From NCBI RefSeq assembly GCF_000024985.1, contig NC_013523.1, positions 124,001 through 188,000 of the forward strand: a stretch of DNA of 64,000 nt, in the 5' to 3' direction. Under the pieces are notes generated by a model. The model did not search any database. It was given only the letters and a program-made list of their open reading frames with translations, and was not told where the DNA came from. The translations under genes were made by a program, and so were the position numbers. Of this stretch, positions 8,286 to 16,286 are shown in pieces (position 1 is the first letter of the stretch; every line of letters begins with the position of its first letter). Source of the stretch: Sphaerobacter thermophilus DSM 20745 (GTDB lineage: Bacteria > Chloroflexota > Chloroflexia > Thermomicrobiales > Thermomicrobiaceae).

Positions 8286-8300
8286 CGGCTCCCCCCTCAC

Positions 8301-8747
8301 TCAGTAGTGCACGATCATGGTGGAGCTGGCGCGGAGCGTCAGTGTGGGGGCGGGAAGGATGAACCCGACGAGCGGCCGATACGGGTATGACACCACCACC
8401 GTGACCCGGTGCTTGGGTTGGAGGTCGCCGTCCGGCCGGTCGACGGTGACGGACAGTGCATCGGGATTGCTTAGGGTGGTCTTCGTCAGGATGGCCGCCT
8501 TGACTGCGTCCGGGTCAATCGTGTAGGCGGCGATCTCGGCCGGGTCCCTCAGCCCCTGCGACATAGTGCCGTGCACGGATGCGTAGCGTGCTCCCTCTCG
8601 GGCAGCGGAGGTCACCTGATGGTGGGTGAAGAGCAGCCAGCCCATCTCGATGATGCCGAAGATGAAGGTGAAAAAGACCAGGGAGGAGATTGCAAACTCG
8701 ACCATCCCCTGCCCGGCGCGGTGCTGTCGCCTCCTCTGCCACCACAT
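8301..8747 (-). CDS. TadE-like pilus assembly protein
   Basis: A 148-residue TadE-family protein: short basic N-terminus, then GQGMVEFAISSLVFFTFIFGIIEMGWLLF with the conserved Glu of the processed pseudopilin-like segment, and AAREGARYASVHG just after it. The rest is a small extracytoplasmic domain. It starts 2 bases after the previous TadE stop and ends 15 bases before the TadG-like start. No TadA ATPase, TadB/C or secretin is in the window, so the secretion machine must lie elsewhere. Confidence 0.85.
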   Translation of the reverse strand: MWWQRRRQHRAGQGMVEFAISSLVFFTFIFGIIEMGWLLFTHHQVTSAAREGARYASVHGTMSQGLRDPAEIAAYTIDPDAVKAAILTKTTLSNPDALSVTVDRPDGDLQPKHRVTVVVSYPYRPLVGFILPAPTLTLRASSTMIVHY

Positions 8748-8749
8748 CG

Positions 8750-9181
8750 TCAGTACCCCGGCAGGACTCGCATCTGCACGACGCGGGACATCGTGAAGCT
8801 CCGGAAGGGCGGAAAAGCGAACAGGGGGCGGAACTCATAGCGCGCCTCGACGCGGATGTACTGAAACGGCGTGTTGGAGGGGTCCCGAAACACCTCGTTT
8901 CCCACCTCCGCGATGATGGTCGGGGTCACGCCGAATATGGCGTTATCCGCCTCCTGGAGCGCGGCGTCCCGGATGCCGGCAAGGTCCTGGGCGTTGGCCG
9001 GGCTCATCGAGCCGTAGTGCGCGCCCTCACGGGCGACGTTGCCCAGCGTGATGTAGGCCGACAGCGCGCGTGCGAAGTCCGCCGCGCCGAGCAGCATCAC
9101 ACACAGGAGCGGCAGGATGAGCGCGAGTTCGACCAGGGATTGGCCGCGGTGGTGAGGGCAACGGTGACGCGGATCCCGCAT
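8750..9181 (-). CDS. TadE family protein, first gene of tad-like operon
   Basis: A 143-residue TadE paralogue: HHRGQSLVELALILPLLCVMLLGAADFARALSAYI, with the conserved Glu of the membrane segment, then NVAREGAHYGS. It is the first gene of a four-gene minus-strand run (TadE, TadE, TadG-like, kinase) with spacings of 2 nt or overlaps. The upstream gap 9182-9336 is relatively A/T-rich for this genome and probably holds the operon promoter, but no clear -35/-10 pair was identified. Confidence 0.85.
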   Translation of the reverse strand: MRDPRHRCPHHRGQSLVELALILPLLCVMLLGAADFARALSAYITLGNVAREGAHYGSMSPANAQDLAGIRDAALQEADNAIFGVTPTIIAEVGNEVFRDPSNTPFQYIRVEARYEFRPLFAFPPFRSFTMSRVVQMRVLPGY

Positions 9182-9336
9182 GTACTCCCTCCCAGACGCG
9201 CCATGAGCCTGGCGCTCTCCCGTAAACCATCATATGGAAGGGATTTTTGCGGGAGCTACACTCAGAAGTACCAACGAGCGAGGGCCATCGGTCGATCAAG
9301 AAGCGACTCGCGTACCACCCGCACCATCGCGCCGGG

Positions 9337-9846
9337 TCACCCGGCGCGCCAGCACTCCGGGTCGTGGACGGGAGGGATCTTCCCAATCGCTTCCAGGAAA
9401 CTGACGCAGGTGGTCCGGCCGAAGAAGGCGAGACGTGGGCGGAGGGCGGTGTGGATGGCGTCGGGATCGGCCGGCTGGCCGGCGAGCCAGGCGACGAAGG
9501 ACCCCGCCTCCTCCTGCAGCGCCAGGAGCGCGCGGGCGTTGTGCACCGTCGCCTCGATCTTGGTACGGTGCCGCACGATGCTCGTATCCAGGAGCAGGCG
9601 GTCTACGTCGTCCGGAGTGAATGCTGCGACCGCAGGGATGCTGAAGCGAGCGAACGCGCGGCGGAACCCTTCCCGCTTGTATAGCACGGTACGCCAGGAG
9701 AGCCCGGCCTGGAAGATCTCCAGCGTCAGCGCCTCGAAGTGCGCGTCATCGTCTCCCGGCGGGACGCCCCACTCCAGGTCGTGGTAGCGCGCCAGCAGGC
9801 TGTCCCCCGCGGCCCAGCCGCAGCGCACCCGTCCATCCGGCCACAT
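9337..9846 (-). CDS. tag: DNA-3-methyladenine glycosylase I
   Basis: A 169-residue member of the Tag family, which excises 3-methyladenine from alkylated DNA. RCGWAAGDSLLARYHDLEWGVP at the N-terminus gives the zinc-binding Cys and His, and VHDPECW at the end gives the second His/Cys pair. FEALTLEIFQAGLSWRTVL holds the conserved Glu and base-pocket residues. The length is close to E. coli Tag (187), slightly shorter at the end. The gene diverges from the one at 9954, with a 107-base shared promoter region. Confidence 0.92.
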   Translation of the reverse strand: MWPDGRVRCGWAAGDSLLARYHDLEWGVPPGDDDAHFEALTLEIFQAGLSWRTVLYKREGFRRAFARFSIPAVAAFTPDDVDRLLLDTSIVRHRTKIEATVHNARALLALQEEAGSFVAWLAGQPADPDAIHTALRPRLAFFGRTTCVSFLEAIGKIPPVHDPECWRAG

Positions 9847-9953
9847 GGCATCTCCCTTGTCCTCCGTAATCCGGTCGCCGCGCGCATATAGTATCGTAGA
9901 CGTATCGTCCGGGGTCCGACCAACTCGGAAATCTCACCCAGGAGGCGCAGTCG

Positions 9954-10757
9954 ATGCCCCACGGCCCGATCGTCCTCTTCGGCTCCGGCGAGACGTCGAA
10001 GCATGGCCGCCAGGTCCACGCGCACCTTTTCGAGCGTCTGGAAATCCCCGTTCGCGTCGCCATCGTCGAGACCCCTGCCGGGTTCCAGCCGAACGTCGCG
10101 AATGTCACCGCCAAGCTTCGCGCCTTCTTCCGCCACAACCTGAGCGGGTTCCGGCCTGAGGTGCGCATCGTCGCTGCCCGCCATAAGGGCGGTGTCTACG
10201 ACCCGGACGCGCCGGATATCGTGGCGCCGCTGGAGTGGGCCGCGTACATCTTCGCCGGACCGGGTAGCCCGACATACGCCGTGCGACACCTCGCGGGCAC
10301 CCGCACGCTGGCGCTGATGCAGCGCCGCGCGGCCGAGGGGGCGATTCTCTCCTTCGCCAGCGCCGCAGCCATCGCGGCCGGGCGCTACGCGTTGCCGGTG
10401 TACGAGATCTACAAAGCAGGTGAGGACCTGCACTGGGTGCCGGGGCTAGACCTCTTCGGCCACCTTGGGTTGGACCTGACCGTAGTGCCGCACTGGAACA
10501 ACGCTGAAGGCGGCCGTGACCTGGACACAAGCCACTGCTTCATGGGTGCCGAGCGTTTCCGTTACCTGCGCCGCCTGCTGCCCCCGGAGACGACCATCCT
10601 GGCGATCGACGAGCACACGGCCTGCGTCCTTGATCCCGCGACCGAGCGGGTCGAGGTGCTCGGCGCGGGCCACGTCCGTGTGATCCGCGGCCCACGTGAG
10701 GAGCGCTTCGCCTCCGGCGAGTCGTTTCCCTTTACCCTCCTCCGCGCGCCGGAGTGA
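9954..10757 (+). CDS. Cyanophycinase/peptidase S51-like or class I amidotransferase-like protein
   Basis: A 267-residue protein starting at ATG 9954 after AGGAGG. PIVLFGSGETSKHGRQVH opens a flavodoxin-like fold, and YIFAGPGSPTYAVRHL resembles the glutamine-amidotransferase/S51 core. In S51 peptidases the nucleophile Ser lies in a G-x-S-A-G-A elbow. Here the corresponding region reads ILSFASAAAIAAG, so Ser is retained but the glycine pattern is weak. NCBI families call similar proteins cyanophycinase-like or type 1 glutamine amidotransferase-like. The substrate cannot be assigned. Confidence 0.6.
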   Translation: MPHGPIVLFGSGETSKHGRQVHAHLFERLEIPVRVAIVETPAGFQPNVANVTAKLRAFFRHNLSGFRPEVRIVAARHKGGVYDPDAPDIVAPLEWAAYIFAGPGSPTYAVRHLAGTRTLALMQRRAAEGAILSFASAAAIAAGRYALPVYEIYKAGEDLHWVPGLDLFGHLGLDLTVVPHWNNAEGGRDLDTSHCFMGAERFRYLRRLLPPETTILAIDEHTACVLDPATERVEVLGAGHVRVIRGPREERFASGESFPFTLLRAPE

Positions 10758-10819
10758 CCGCTCCGCCGTGCGGCAGCCTCGCCGTGACACGACATGCGCA
10801 GGTACCCGCCCCGTGATGT

Positions 10820-10985
10820 GTGCCCGGGGCTAGAGCGGCCGGGCTGCATAGGGGGTAAGCCCACTGAAGGGGCTGCGATGGCCACGTCCGGGCGGAGCCG
10901 AACCGGCATCCCGCCGCGGCCAGCGTCCCCAGCCGCTCGCAAACGGCTCCCCTCTCCCAACTTTGGGAGAGGGGTTGGGGGGTGA
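10820..10985. repeat. Degenerate copy of nested palindrome followed by CTCTCCC hairpin
   Basis: GTGCCCGGGGCTAGAG at about 10820-10835 and core left arm AGCCCACTGAAGGGGCT at 10858-10874 match the family at 5005-5265. The core right arm is missing. In its place lies the hairpin CCCCTCTCCC / GGGAGAGGGG near 10950-10975. It separates the convergent S51-like and MFS genes and may terminate both. Confidence 0.7.
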
Positions 10986-11001
10986 GGGCTGCGGTTACTC
11001 G

Positions 11002-12249
11002 CTACGTCCCGGCGCGGACGTCGCGCGCTGCGGCGCGGCGGGCGTAGGTCTCGGGGGCGAAGCGAGCGAAGCTGAGGCCGCAGGCGGCAAGGAGGAAGCC
11101 GGTGCCGTAGAGCGAAGCGTTGGTGCCGAACAGGTCGGCCGTCCAGCCGAGCAGTGCCGGCCCGACCACATAACCGGCGTCAGCCAGCATGCGGAACGCG
11201 CCCATCGCTGCGGCGTTCATCCCCGCTGGGGCCACGTCGGCGGCGTAGGCTGCGGGCGCAGCGCCGCTCACGCCGCTTGCCAGTGCCCAGACGCTGCTGC
11301 TCACCAGATACCAGGCAAAGTCCGACGACACCGAGAAGAGCGCAAGCGCCGCGGCGCTGAGCAGCGTCGCCGGGACGATCACGACCTTCCGACCGAAGCG
11401 ATCCACCAGCATGCCCGACGGGTACGCCATCACCAGTCCGACGATGCTGACCAGCGACAAGCCGACGCCGATCTGCGTCTCCGACAGGCCCATGCGCGTT
11501 TGCGCCAGCGTGGGAACCAGGTTGAAGAGCGCGCCGGTGCGGGCGAAGGCGTTGCCGAAACCCACAAGGCTCACCAGCAGGAAGGCAGGCGTGGTCCCCA
11601 GGAGGCGGACCTGCTGGGCGAAGGGCGGGCGAGCCGCGCTGCCCGCTACCGCACCCGACCGCAGGGACTTCGTCTCCGGCACGCGCGCCAGGGCCAGCAG
11701 CGCCACGGCTCCGCCGACCACGGCGTAGGCGTAGAAGGGGAAGTCGAGCCCGCCGTACTCAGCCAGCATCCCGCCTGGGAGTGGACCGACTCCGACGGCG
11801 AAGAGGAACACCGACTGGTAGATCGCCATGGTGCGACCGCGTGTCTCCGGGGTGGTGACATCGGCCAGGATGATCTGCCCGCCGGTGAGGACCATGGCTG
11901 CGCCCGCCCCGGCGATGAAGCGCGCGGCCAGGAACAAGGCGTAGGTCGGCGCCAGCGCGCAGAGCAGGTTGCCGGCAACGGTGACGGCGCCGCCGAGCGC
12001 CAGTGTCCAGCGTCGTCCCGGTCCATCCGCGATCCGCCCGGCCGGCACCGCGGCCAGGAAGCGCGCCAGCCCATAGACCGCGATCGTCAGCCCGATCAGT
12101 CCGTGGGACACGCCGAACGACTCGGCATAGAGGGGCACCACCGGCACGATACTGCCGAAGCCGAGTTGATTGACCGCGATGACCGCACAGACCCAGACCA
12201 GGATGCGGTTCCGCCGGTACCATGTCCCCAGGTCCGAGACGCGGCGCAT
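11002..12249 (-). CDS. MFS transporter
   Basis: A 415-residue major facilitator with about 12 hydrophobic segments. The ATG at 12249 (MRRVSDLGTWYRRN) is preferred; the open frame upstream is Arg/Pro-rich, unlike a membrane protein. GRIADGPGRRWTLALGG is the A-like motif between helices 2 and 3, and GMLVDRFGRKVVIVP the matching loop in the second half. This pattern fits drug/proton antiporters of the DHA1 type, but the substrate is unknown. An inverted repeat at 12391-12409 could be a local operator. Confidence 0.85.
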   Translation of the reverse strand: MRRVSDLGTWYRRNRILVWVCAVIAVNQLGFGSIVPVVPLYAESFGVSHGLIGLTIAVYGLARFLAAVPAGRIADGPGRRWTLALGGAVTVAGNLLCALAPTYALFLAARFIAGAGAAMVLTGGQIILADVTTPETRGRTMAIYQSVFLFAVGVGPLPGGMLAEYGGLDFPFYAYAVVGGAVALLALARVPETKSLRSGAVAGSAARPPFAQQVRLLGTTPAFLLVSLVGFGNAFARTGALFNLVPTLAQTRMGLSETQIGVGLSLVSIVGLVMAYPSGMLVDRFGRKVVIVPATLLSAAALALFSVSSDFAWYLVSSSVWALASGVSGAAPAAYAADVAPAGMNAAAMGAFRMLADAGYVVGPALLGWTADLFGTNASLYGTGFLLAACGLSFARFAPETYARRAAARDVRAGT

Positions 12250-12623
12250 GCTTTTCCCTTCGCTCCCCACGCGGAGCGTGTCTCGCTCGATCCGGCTACC
12301 CAGCGGGATAGACGGGCACCCCGCCCGCGCGGCTACGATACCATAGCTCGCTCCCGACGATACCTGGGGTGGGACGCGATCGTTGGCGGTTATCAGTCCA
12401 AGGCTGATAGAAGCGACCGGGGGCGGATCTGGCGCCAACTCGTGGCTCTTCGCTTCGCCGCCGGGCTTCACGGCTCGGCGGGTTGGGCGTATCCTAGGCG
12501 GGCCCGCGTCGATGTGGACGTGGACGCCGGGCAGGGCTTGACGTAAACTTCGCCGCTGGCGGCGCCACAGGGCGCCGCGACGCATGTGACGGGGCGGGTA
12601 GGGAAGAAACGAAGGGCAGAAGC
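12250..12623. other. Divergent intergenic region with two hairpins
   Basis: This 374-base gap separates the MFS gene (leftward) from the DUF433 gene (rightward). TATCAG (12391-12396) and CTGATA (12404-12409) form a short operator-like inverted repeat. GCGGCGCC / GGCGCCGC (12559-12578, loop ACAG) is a strong hairpin 46 bases before the DUF433 start. No reliable promoter pair or extra gene was seen. Confidence 0.4.
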
Positions 12624-12941
12624 GTGGAGTGGGGCTACGGAGAAGCCACGGGTAATAGCGCTCATTCCGTCGACATCAGCGTCATGCAGACGCTGATCGC
12701 GCGGCACATCGACCCGGAGACAACGGCCTTCGGTCCGGAGTACGCACGGCTGCGGGACTCGGGTCTGGCCGTCTGGCGGCTGGTCGCCAGTATGGACCCC
12801 TCGGGGGACAGCATAGCGGACCTGGCGGAGGACTACGAGGTGCCGGAGGAGTCGGTCCTGGCCGCGCTCTACTTCTACTGGCAGCACCGCGACGCGATCG
12901 ACGCTCGTATCTCGCGGGTGCACCTCCCGCCCGCGATCTAG
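12624..12941 (+). CDS. DUF433-like protein, orphan antitoxin-type
   Basis: Up to 105 residues from GTG 12624; an ATG at 12684 (MQTLIARHI) is an alternative start. The C-terminal half (VWRLVASMD, then DSIADLAEDYEVPEESVLAALYFYWQHRDAID) matches the DUF433 winged-helix domain, found in VapB45-type antitoxins. Their toxins (PIN-like, DUF5615) normally follow directly. Here only repeat DNA follows, so this is an orphan or has another regulatory job. The fold assignment rests on pattern recognition. Confidence 0.6.
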   Translation: MEWGYGEATGNSAHSVDISVMQTLIARHIDPETTAFGPEYARLRDSGLAVWRLVASMDPSGDSIADLAEDYEVPEESVLAALYFYWQHRDAIDARISRVHLPPAI

Positions 12942-12942
12942 C

Positions 12943-13085
12943 GTCATGCGTCATACGTCATGCGTCCCCCTCACCCCCAACCCCTCTCGGACGGAGCCCA
13001 CCAGGGGAGAGGGGCGGAACACGCATCACGCAACGCGTTCCACCTTCCCCCTCTCCTAAGGTTGGGAGAGGGGGGCAGGGGGTGA
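12943..13085. repeat. Composite repeat: CGTCATACGTCATGCGTC words and CTCACCCCC/CTCTCCC hairpins
   Basis: Directly after the DUF433 stop come four GCGTCAT-type words, then CCCTCACCCCCAACCCC and two GGGAGAGG hairpin arms, with CACGCATCACGCAACGCG between them. The second hairpin, near 13050-13075, lies just past the stop of the leftward desulfhydrase gene. The same composite occurs at 19370-19517 and 40097-40250. Confidence 0.7.
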
Positions 13086-13098
13086 GGGCCGTCCCCCC

Positions 13099-14121
13099 TC
13101 ACTCCAACAGCCGCGTGCCGTGGGCGAAGATCGCCGGGACGCCACCGGTGTGGAGGAAGACGACGGTCTCGTCGGGCTTGATGATGCCCCGCCGCACGTG
13201 GTCGATCAGCCCCGCCATCGCCTTGCCGGTGTAGGACGGGTCCAGGAAGATCGCCTCGGTCTGCGCGAGCAGCCGGATGGCTTCCAGGCACTCCGGCGTG
13301 GGGATGCCGTAACCCTCGCCGATGTACCCCTCGTCCGTGATCAGATCTGCCTCGGTGACCGGAGATGCGATGCCGAGCATCGCCGCGGCTTCGGTGGCGT
13401 TCTGGAGGGCGCGCGCGTCCTTGTCCGCCCCGCCGCCACTGACGGCGATGCCGTACACCTGATAGGGCGCGCTGTAGATCTTGGCGCCTAGCACCAGACC
13501 TGCCTGGGTCCCGCGTGATCCACTGGCGTAGTAGAGCCGGGTCGGGGCTTCCCCGGCCGCGGCCAGTTGGCCCACCAGCTCCAGCGTGCCCGCGACGTAG
13601 CCCAGCGCGCCGACGGGGCTGGAGCCGCCGACGGGGATCACGTAGGGCCGCTCACCGCGCGATTCCAGATCGGCCGCGACCCGCGCGATCGTCTCATCCA
13701 CGGCGGCGTCGACCGCGAGCGCCTTGTCCGGCGGGGCCGGGACGAGATGCACCTCGGCCTGCAGCAGGTGGTCGAGGAGGAGGTTGCCCTGGATCGGCGG
13801 GTCCTCCACGCCGGTGGTCAGCACCAGGCTGCAGTGTAGCCCGGCCAGCCGTGCCGCGGCGGCGGTCATCCGCGCGTGGTTCGACTGCACCGCGCCGGTG
13901 GTGATCAGCGCCGTCGCCCCCTGGCGCAGGGCGTCGGCGATCAGGAACTCCAGCTTCCGCGCCTTGTTGCCGCCGAGGGCGAGGCCGGTCAGGTCGTCGC
14001 GCTTGATGAGAATGCGTGGGCAGCGCTCGGGTCCGCCCAGAGCCTCGCGGAGCCGGTGGGCCTCGTGCAACGGCGTGGGAAGCGTCGCCAACGGAAACCG
14101 CGGTATCGTCCCGATCGACAT
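13099..14121 (-). CDS. D-cysteine desulfhydrase / ACC deaminase family PLP enzyme
   Basis: A 340-residue fold-type II PLP enzyme. The ATG at 14121 (MSIGTIPRFPLATLPTPLHEA) follows AAAGGGATGGGAG. IKRDDLTGLALGGNKARKLEFL carries the PLP-binding Lys (near residue 53), and TTGAVQSNHARMTAAAA the substrate-carboxylate loop. The overall pattern fits D-cysteine desulfhydrase (D-cysteine to pyruvate, sulfide and ammonia) better than cysteine synthase. ACC deaminase cannot be excluded without an alignment of active-site positions. Confidence 0.85.
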   Translation of the reverse strand: MSIGTIPRFPLATLPTPLHEAHRLREALGGPERCPRILIKRDDLTGLALGGNKARKLEFLIADALRQGATALITTGAVQSNHARMTAAAARLAGLHCSLVLTTGVEDPPIQGNLLLDHLLQAEVHLVPAPPDKALAVDAAVDETIARVAADLESRGERPYVIPVGGSSPVGALGYVAGTLELVGQLAAAGEAPTRLYYASGSRGTQAGLVLGAKIYSAPYQVYGIAVSGGGADKDARALQNATEAAAMLGIASPVTEADLITDEGYIGEGYGIPTPECLEAIRLLAQTEAIFLDPSYTGKAMAGLIDHVRRGIIKPDETVVFLHTGGVPAIFAHGTRLLE

Positions 14122-14397
14122 CGTCTCCCATCCCTTTCTGGTGGGCGGCGGCCGTGCGGCGTGCTGCGGCCCAAGCCACCTGTCCCCCGTGTCATCCCGC
14201 CTGGCGTCGGCAAGATGCCGATGCTCCTTGTACCATGCCGCCCGGCTCCGCGCGAGCCATGGAACCGCATCCGCGGCCCCCAGGTCGCACAGACCCGGGC
14301 GGCGCCGATCAGGATGATGTGGGCGACGTCGCAAGTGGTTCCCGGTGTGGCCGGCTCAGGGGCGGGATGTCAGGGCAGCGCCAGCGCGCTGCCGGTG

Positions 14398-15015
14398 CTA
14401 CTCGCCTGCCGCTTCGGCGCGGGCGCCGCCCTCGACGATGGCGCGCAGCTCGTCCAGGAACAGGCGGTTCCACTGATCCATGGTCTCCCAGCGCCAGCGG
14501 GCGCTGTTCGCACGCACCGCCTTGCGCGTCTCCTCGGGCATGTTCTCGTAGCTGCGGTTGATGCCGGGCAGGTCCGGATTCTCGCTGGCGAAGCGCCGTG
14601 ACTCGCGTGCCATTGCCTCGGTCATCGCAGCAGGCCGCTCGATGAAGTGCCCCAGCTCGTTCCAGTCGGCATCGTAGAGGACGAAGACGGGAATCGAACG
14701 GTACTTGCCCTGGTTGAGGTACTGGTCCATCAGGTCCAGGTTCTCGTCGCGGAGGAAGATCCGCAGATCGATCGAGGGGATCTCACGGGAAAGCGCGACG
14801 ACTACCGGGAGGAAGTGGATCACATCGGTGCACCAGTCCTCGGCGATCGCGACGATCGAGAGTGGGCGCGCCCCGAATGCCCGGCGATCGTCATCGGTGA
14901 TGATGGCGGCTGCCGCGGCGATGTTGGCCTCGTAGCGTTCCTGGTTCTGGGTCATCCTGGCCTGGAACTCGTCGGCCGTGAGGCCCTGGGCGAACCGCTC
15001 TCGCGAAACCGGCAT
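14398..15015 (-). CDS. Thioredoxin family protein with single-cysteine active site
   Basis: A 205-residue cytoplasmic protein; no signal peptide. IVAIAEDWCTDVIHFLPVVVAL gives a thioredoxin-like strand and helix with WCTD instead of WCxxC, so only one of the two redox cysteines remains. RSIPVFVLYD supplies the cis-Pro. Similar proteins occur in Bacillota and Chloroflexota as thioredoxin family proteins of unknown role. With one Cys it cannot act as an ordinary dithiol reductase; a monothiol or bacilliredoxin-like role is possible. The gene stands alone. Confidence 0.75.
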   Translation of the reverse strand: MPVSRERFAQGLTADEFQARMTQNQERYEANIAAAAAIITDDDRRAFGARPLSIVAIAEDWCTDVIHFLPVVVALSREIPSIDLRIFLRDENLDLMDQYLNQGKYRSIPVFVLYDADWNELGHFIERPAAMTEAMARESRRFASENPDLPGINRSYENMPEETRKAVRANSARWRWETMDQWNRLFLDELRAIVEGGARAEAAGE

Positions 15016-15169
15016 AGCTCTTGAACCCTTTCACTGCGTACGACTGTGGCCACCGATAACCATACCCCGAAAGCGCTGCAGGGCAACGCTTCGCTTCCCG
15101 CGAACGGCGCATCGGGGCTTACCTATTGGTAACGATGAAGAGAGCCGGGATATTCCGTGCCCTGGTGGT

Positions 15170-16189
15170 CTACAGCACCGGGTAGTGGATGTGCATACCG
15201 AACATGATCGCGCCGACGGCGAGCACGAGCGATGCCCAGAGTACGGTGGTGGCAAGCTCGGCGGTGACGGGTCGGACGAAGGGGGCGTGTACCTCGCGCC
15301 GGCGCAGAGTGGCCATCAGGTCGCTCAGCGCGACGTTGAGCAGCGCGGCGGCGAAACCCGCGAGCAGGAGTACCCACGGCGTCAGCAGCGGCCGGCCGAT
15401 GGCGGCCATCCCGGCGCTGAGCGCCGCGCCGTGCAGGGCGATGGTGCGGACGAGGAACACTGCTGCTACCCCTGCGATCACCACGCTCAGAACCATCCGC
15501 CCGCGCTGCAGCCGCACCCAGGTGCTGTGACCCCGGCGGATCCACCACACCAGCGCGATCGTTGCGCTGAGTGCCGGCATCGACGCGAAGGCCCAGGTCG
15601 AGACCTTGGAGTACTCGGTCACGAGCCGGTGGACGTCGGATCGGAAGAGGTAGCCGAGCGCGATCGGGGTACCGCTCCAGATCGCGCCGCCAGGGATCCC
15701 GCCGATGAGGAAATCACGGGGGCGGAAGCGCAGCAGTCCCGACCCGATCGAGACGTACATCCGCACCAGTGGCAGTGAGCGGCCGATGGCGACGACACCC
15801 ACGTCGCGACCGCCCAGCCGTTGCCGCCAGCGGGAGACAGTCTCTTCGCCGCGCCGGCCGAAGCGGCGCAGGATGCGGTCGAGCAGCCGGACCCCGCCGG
15901 TGCGGGCGACGAAGTAGAGTGTGGCGCCACCGAGCACGTCGGCCGCGGTGACCAGCAGGACGGCGAAGATCAGTTCCGGCACGCTGTGCACCGCGAGCGC
16001 CCCGGCGAGGAGCAAACCGACCTCGATTGGCACCCCGGTCGGCATGCCAAGCTCGCCCAGGAAGACGATGAGCGCCATGATCACGATGCCGTAGGTGAGA
16101 ATCAGTTCTTCGATGGTTGTGCTCCTGCTCGCTCCGGTCACGCATGGGGCGCGCAGCCGACACCCGTGGTAGTTTGAAGCATAACGCAT
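15170..16189 (-). CDS. DedA/VTT-domain membrane protein
   Basis: Up to 339 residues from ATG 16189; a GTG at 16141 is an alternative and neither start has a strong ribosome site. Residues about 35-200 form the VTT domain (FLGELGMPTGVPIEVGLLLAG, then RSLPLVRMYVSIGSGLLRF with the key Arg, and IPGGAIWSG). Three to four extra helices follow. DedA proteins act as lipid or polyprenyl-phosphate flippases or proton-linked transporters. The C-terminal extension is longer than usual for the family (about 200-220 residues). Confidence 0.8.
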   Translation of the reverse strand: MRYASNYHGCRLRAPCVTGASRSTTIEELILTYGIVIMALIVFLGELGMPTGVPIEVGLLLAGALAVHSVPELIFAVLLVTAADVLGGATLYFVARTGGVRLLDRILRRFGRRGEETVSRWRQRLGGRDVGVVAIGRSLPLVRMYVSIGSGLLRFRPRDFLIGGIPGGAIWSGTPIALGYLFRSDVHRLVTEYSKVSTWAFASMPALSATIALVWWIRRGHSTWVRLQRGRMVLSVVIAGVAAVFLVRTIALHGAALSAGMAAIGRPLLTPWVLLLAGFAAALLNVALSDLMATLRRREVHAPFVRPVTAELATTVLWASLVLAVGAIMFGMHIHYPVL

Positions 16190-16286
16190 CCGGCGCCGGG
16201 GCGACAGTCGCGCCGCTCCTGCTTGTGTCTAACGCGAGAATCGGGCCGCGTGCAATGACCGTCCGGACAGGTGGGGAGGGACACGG

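Noticed and set aside
10963-12546. 527-residue plus-strand ORF opposite the MFS gene
   Set aside because: Charged low-complexity composition; the opposite strand encodes 12 membrane helices.
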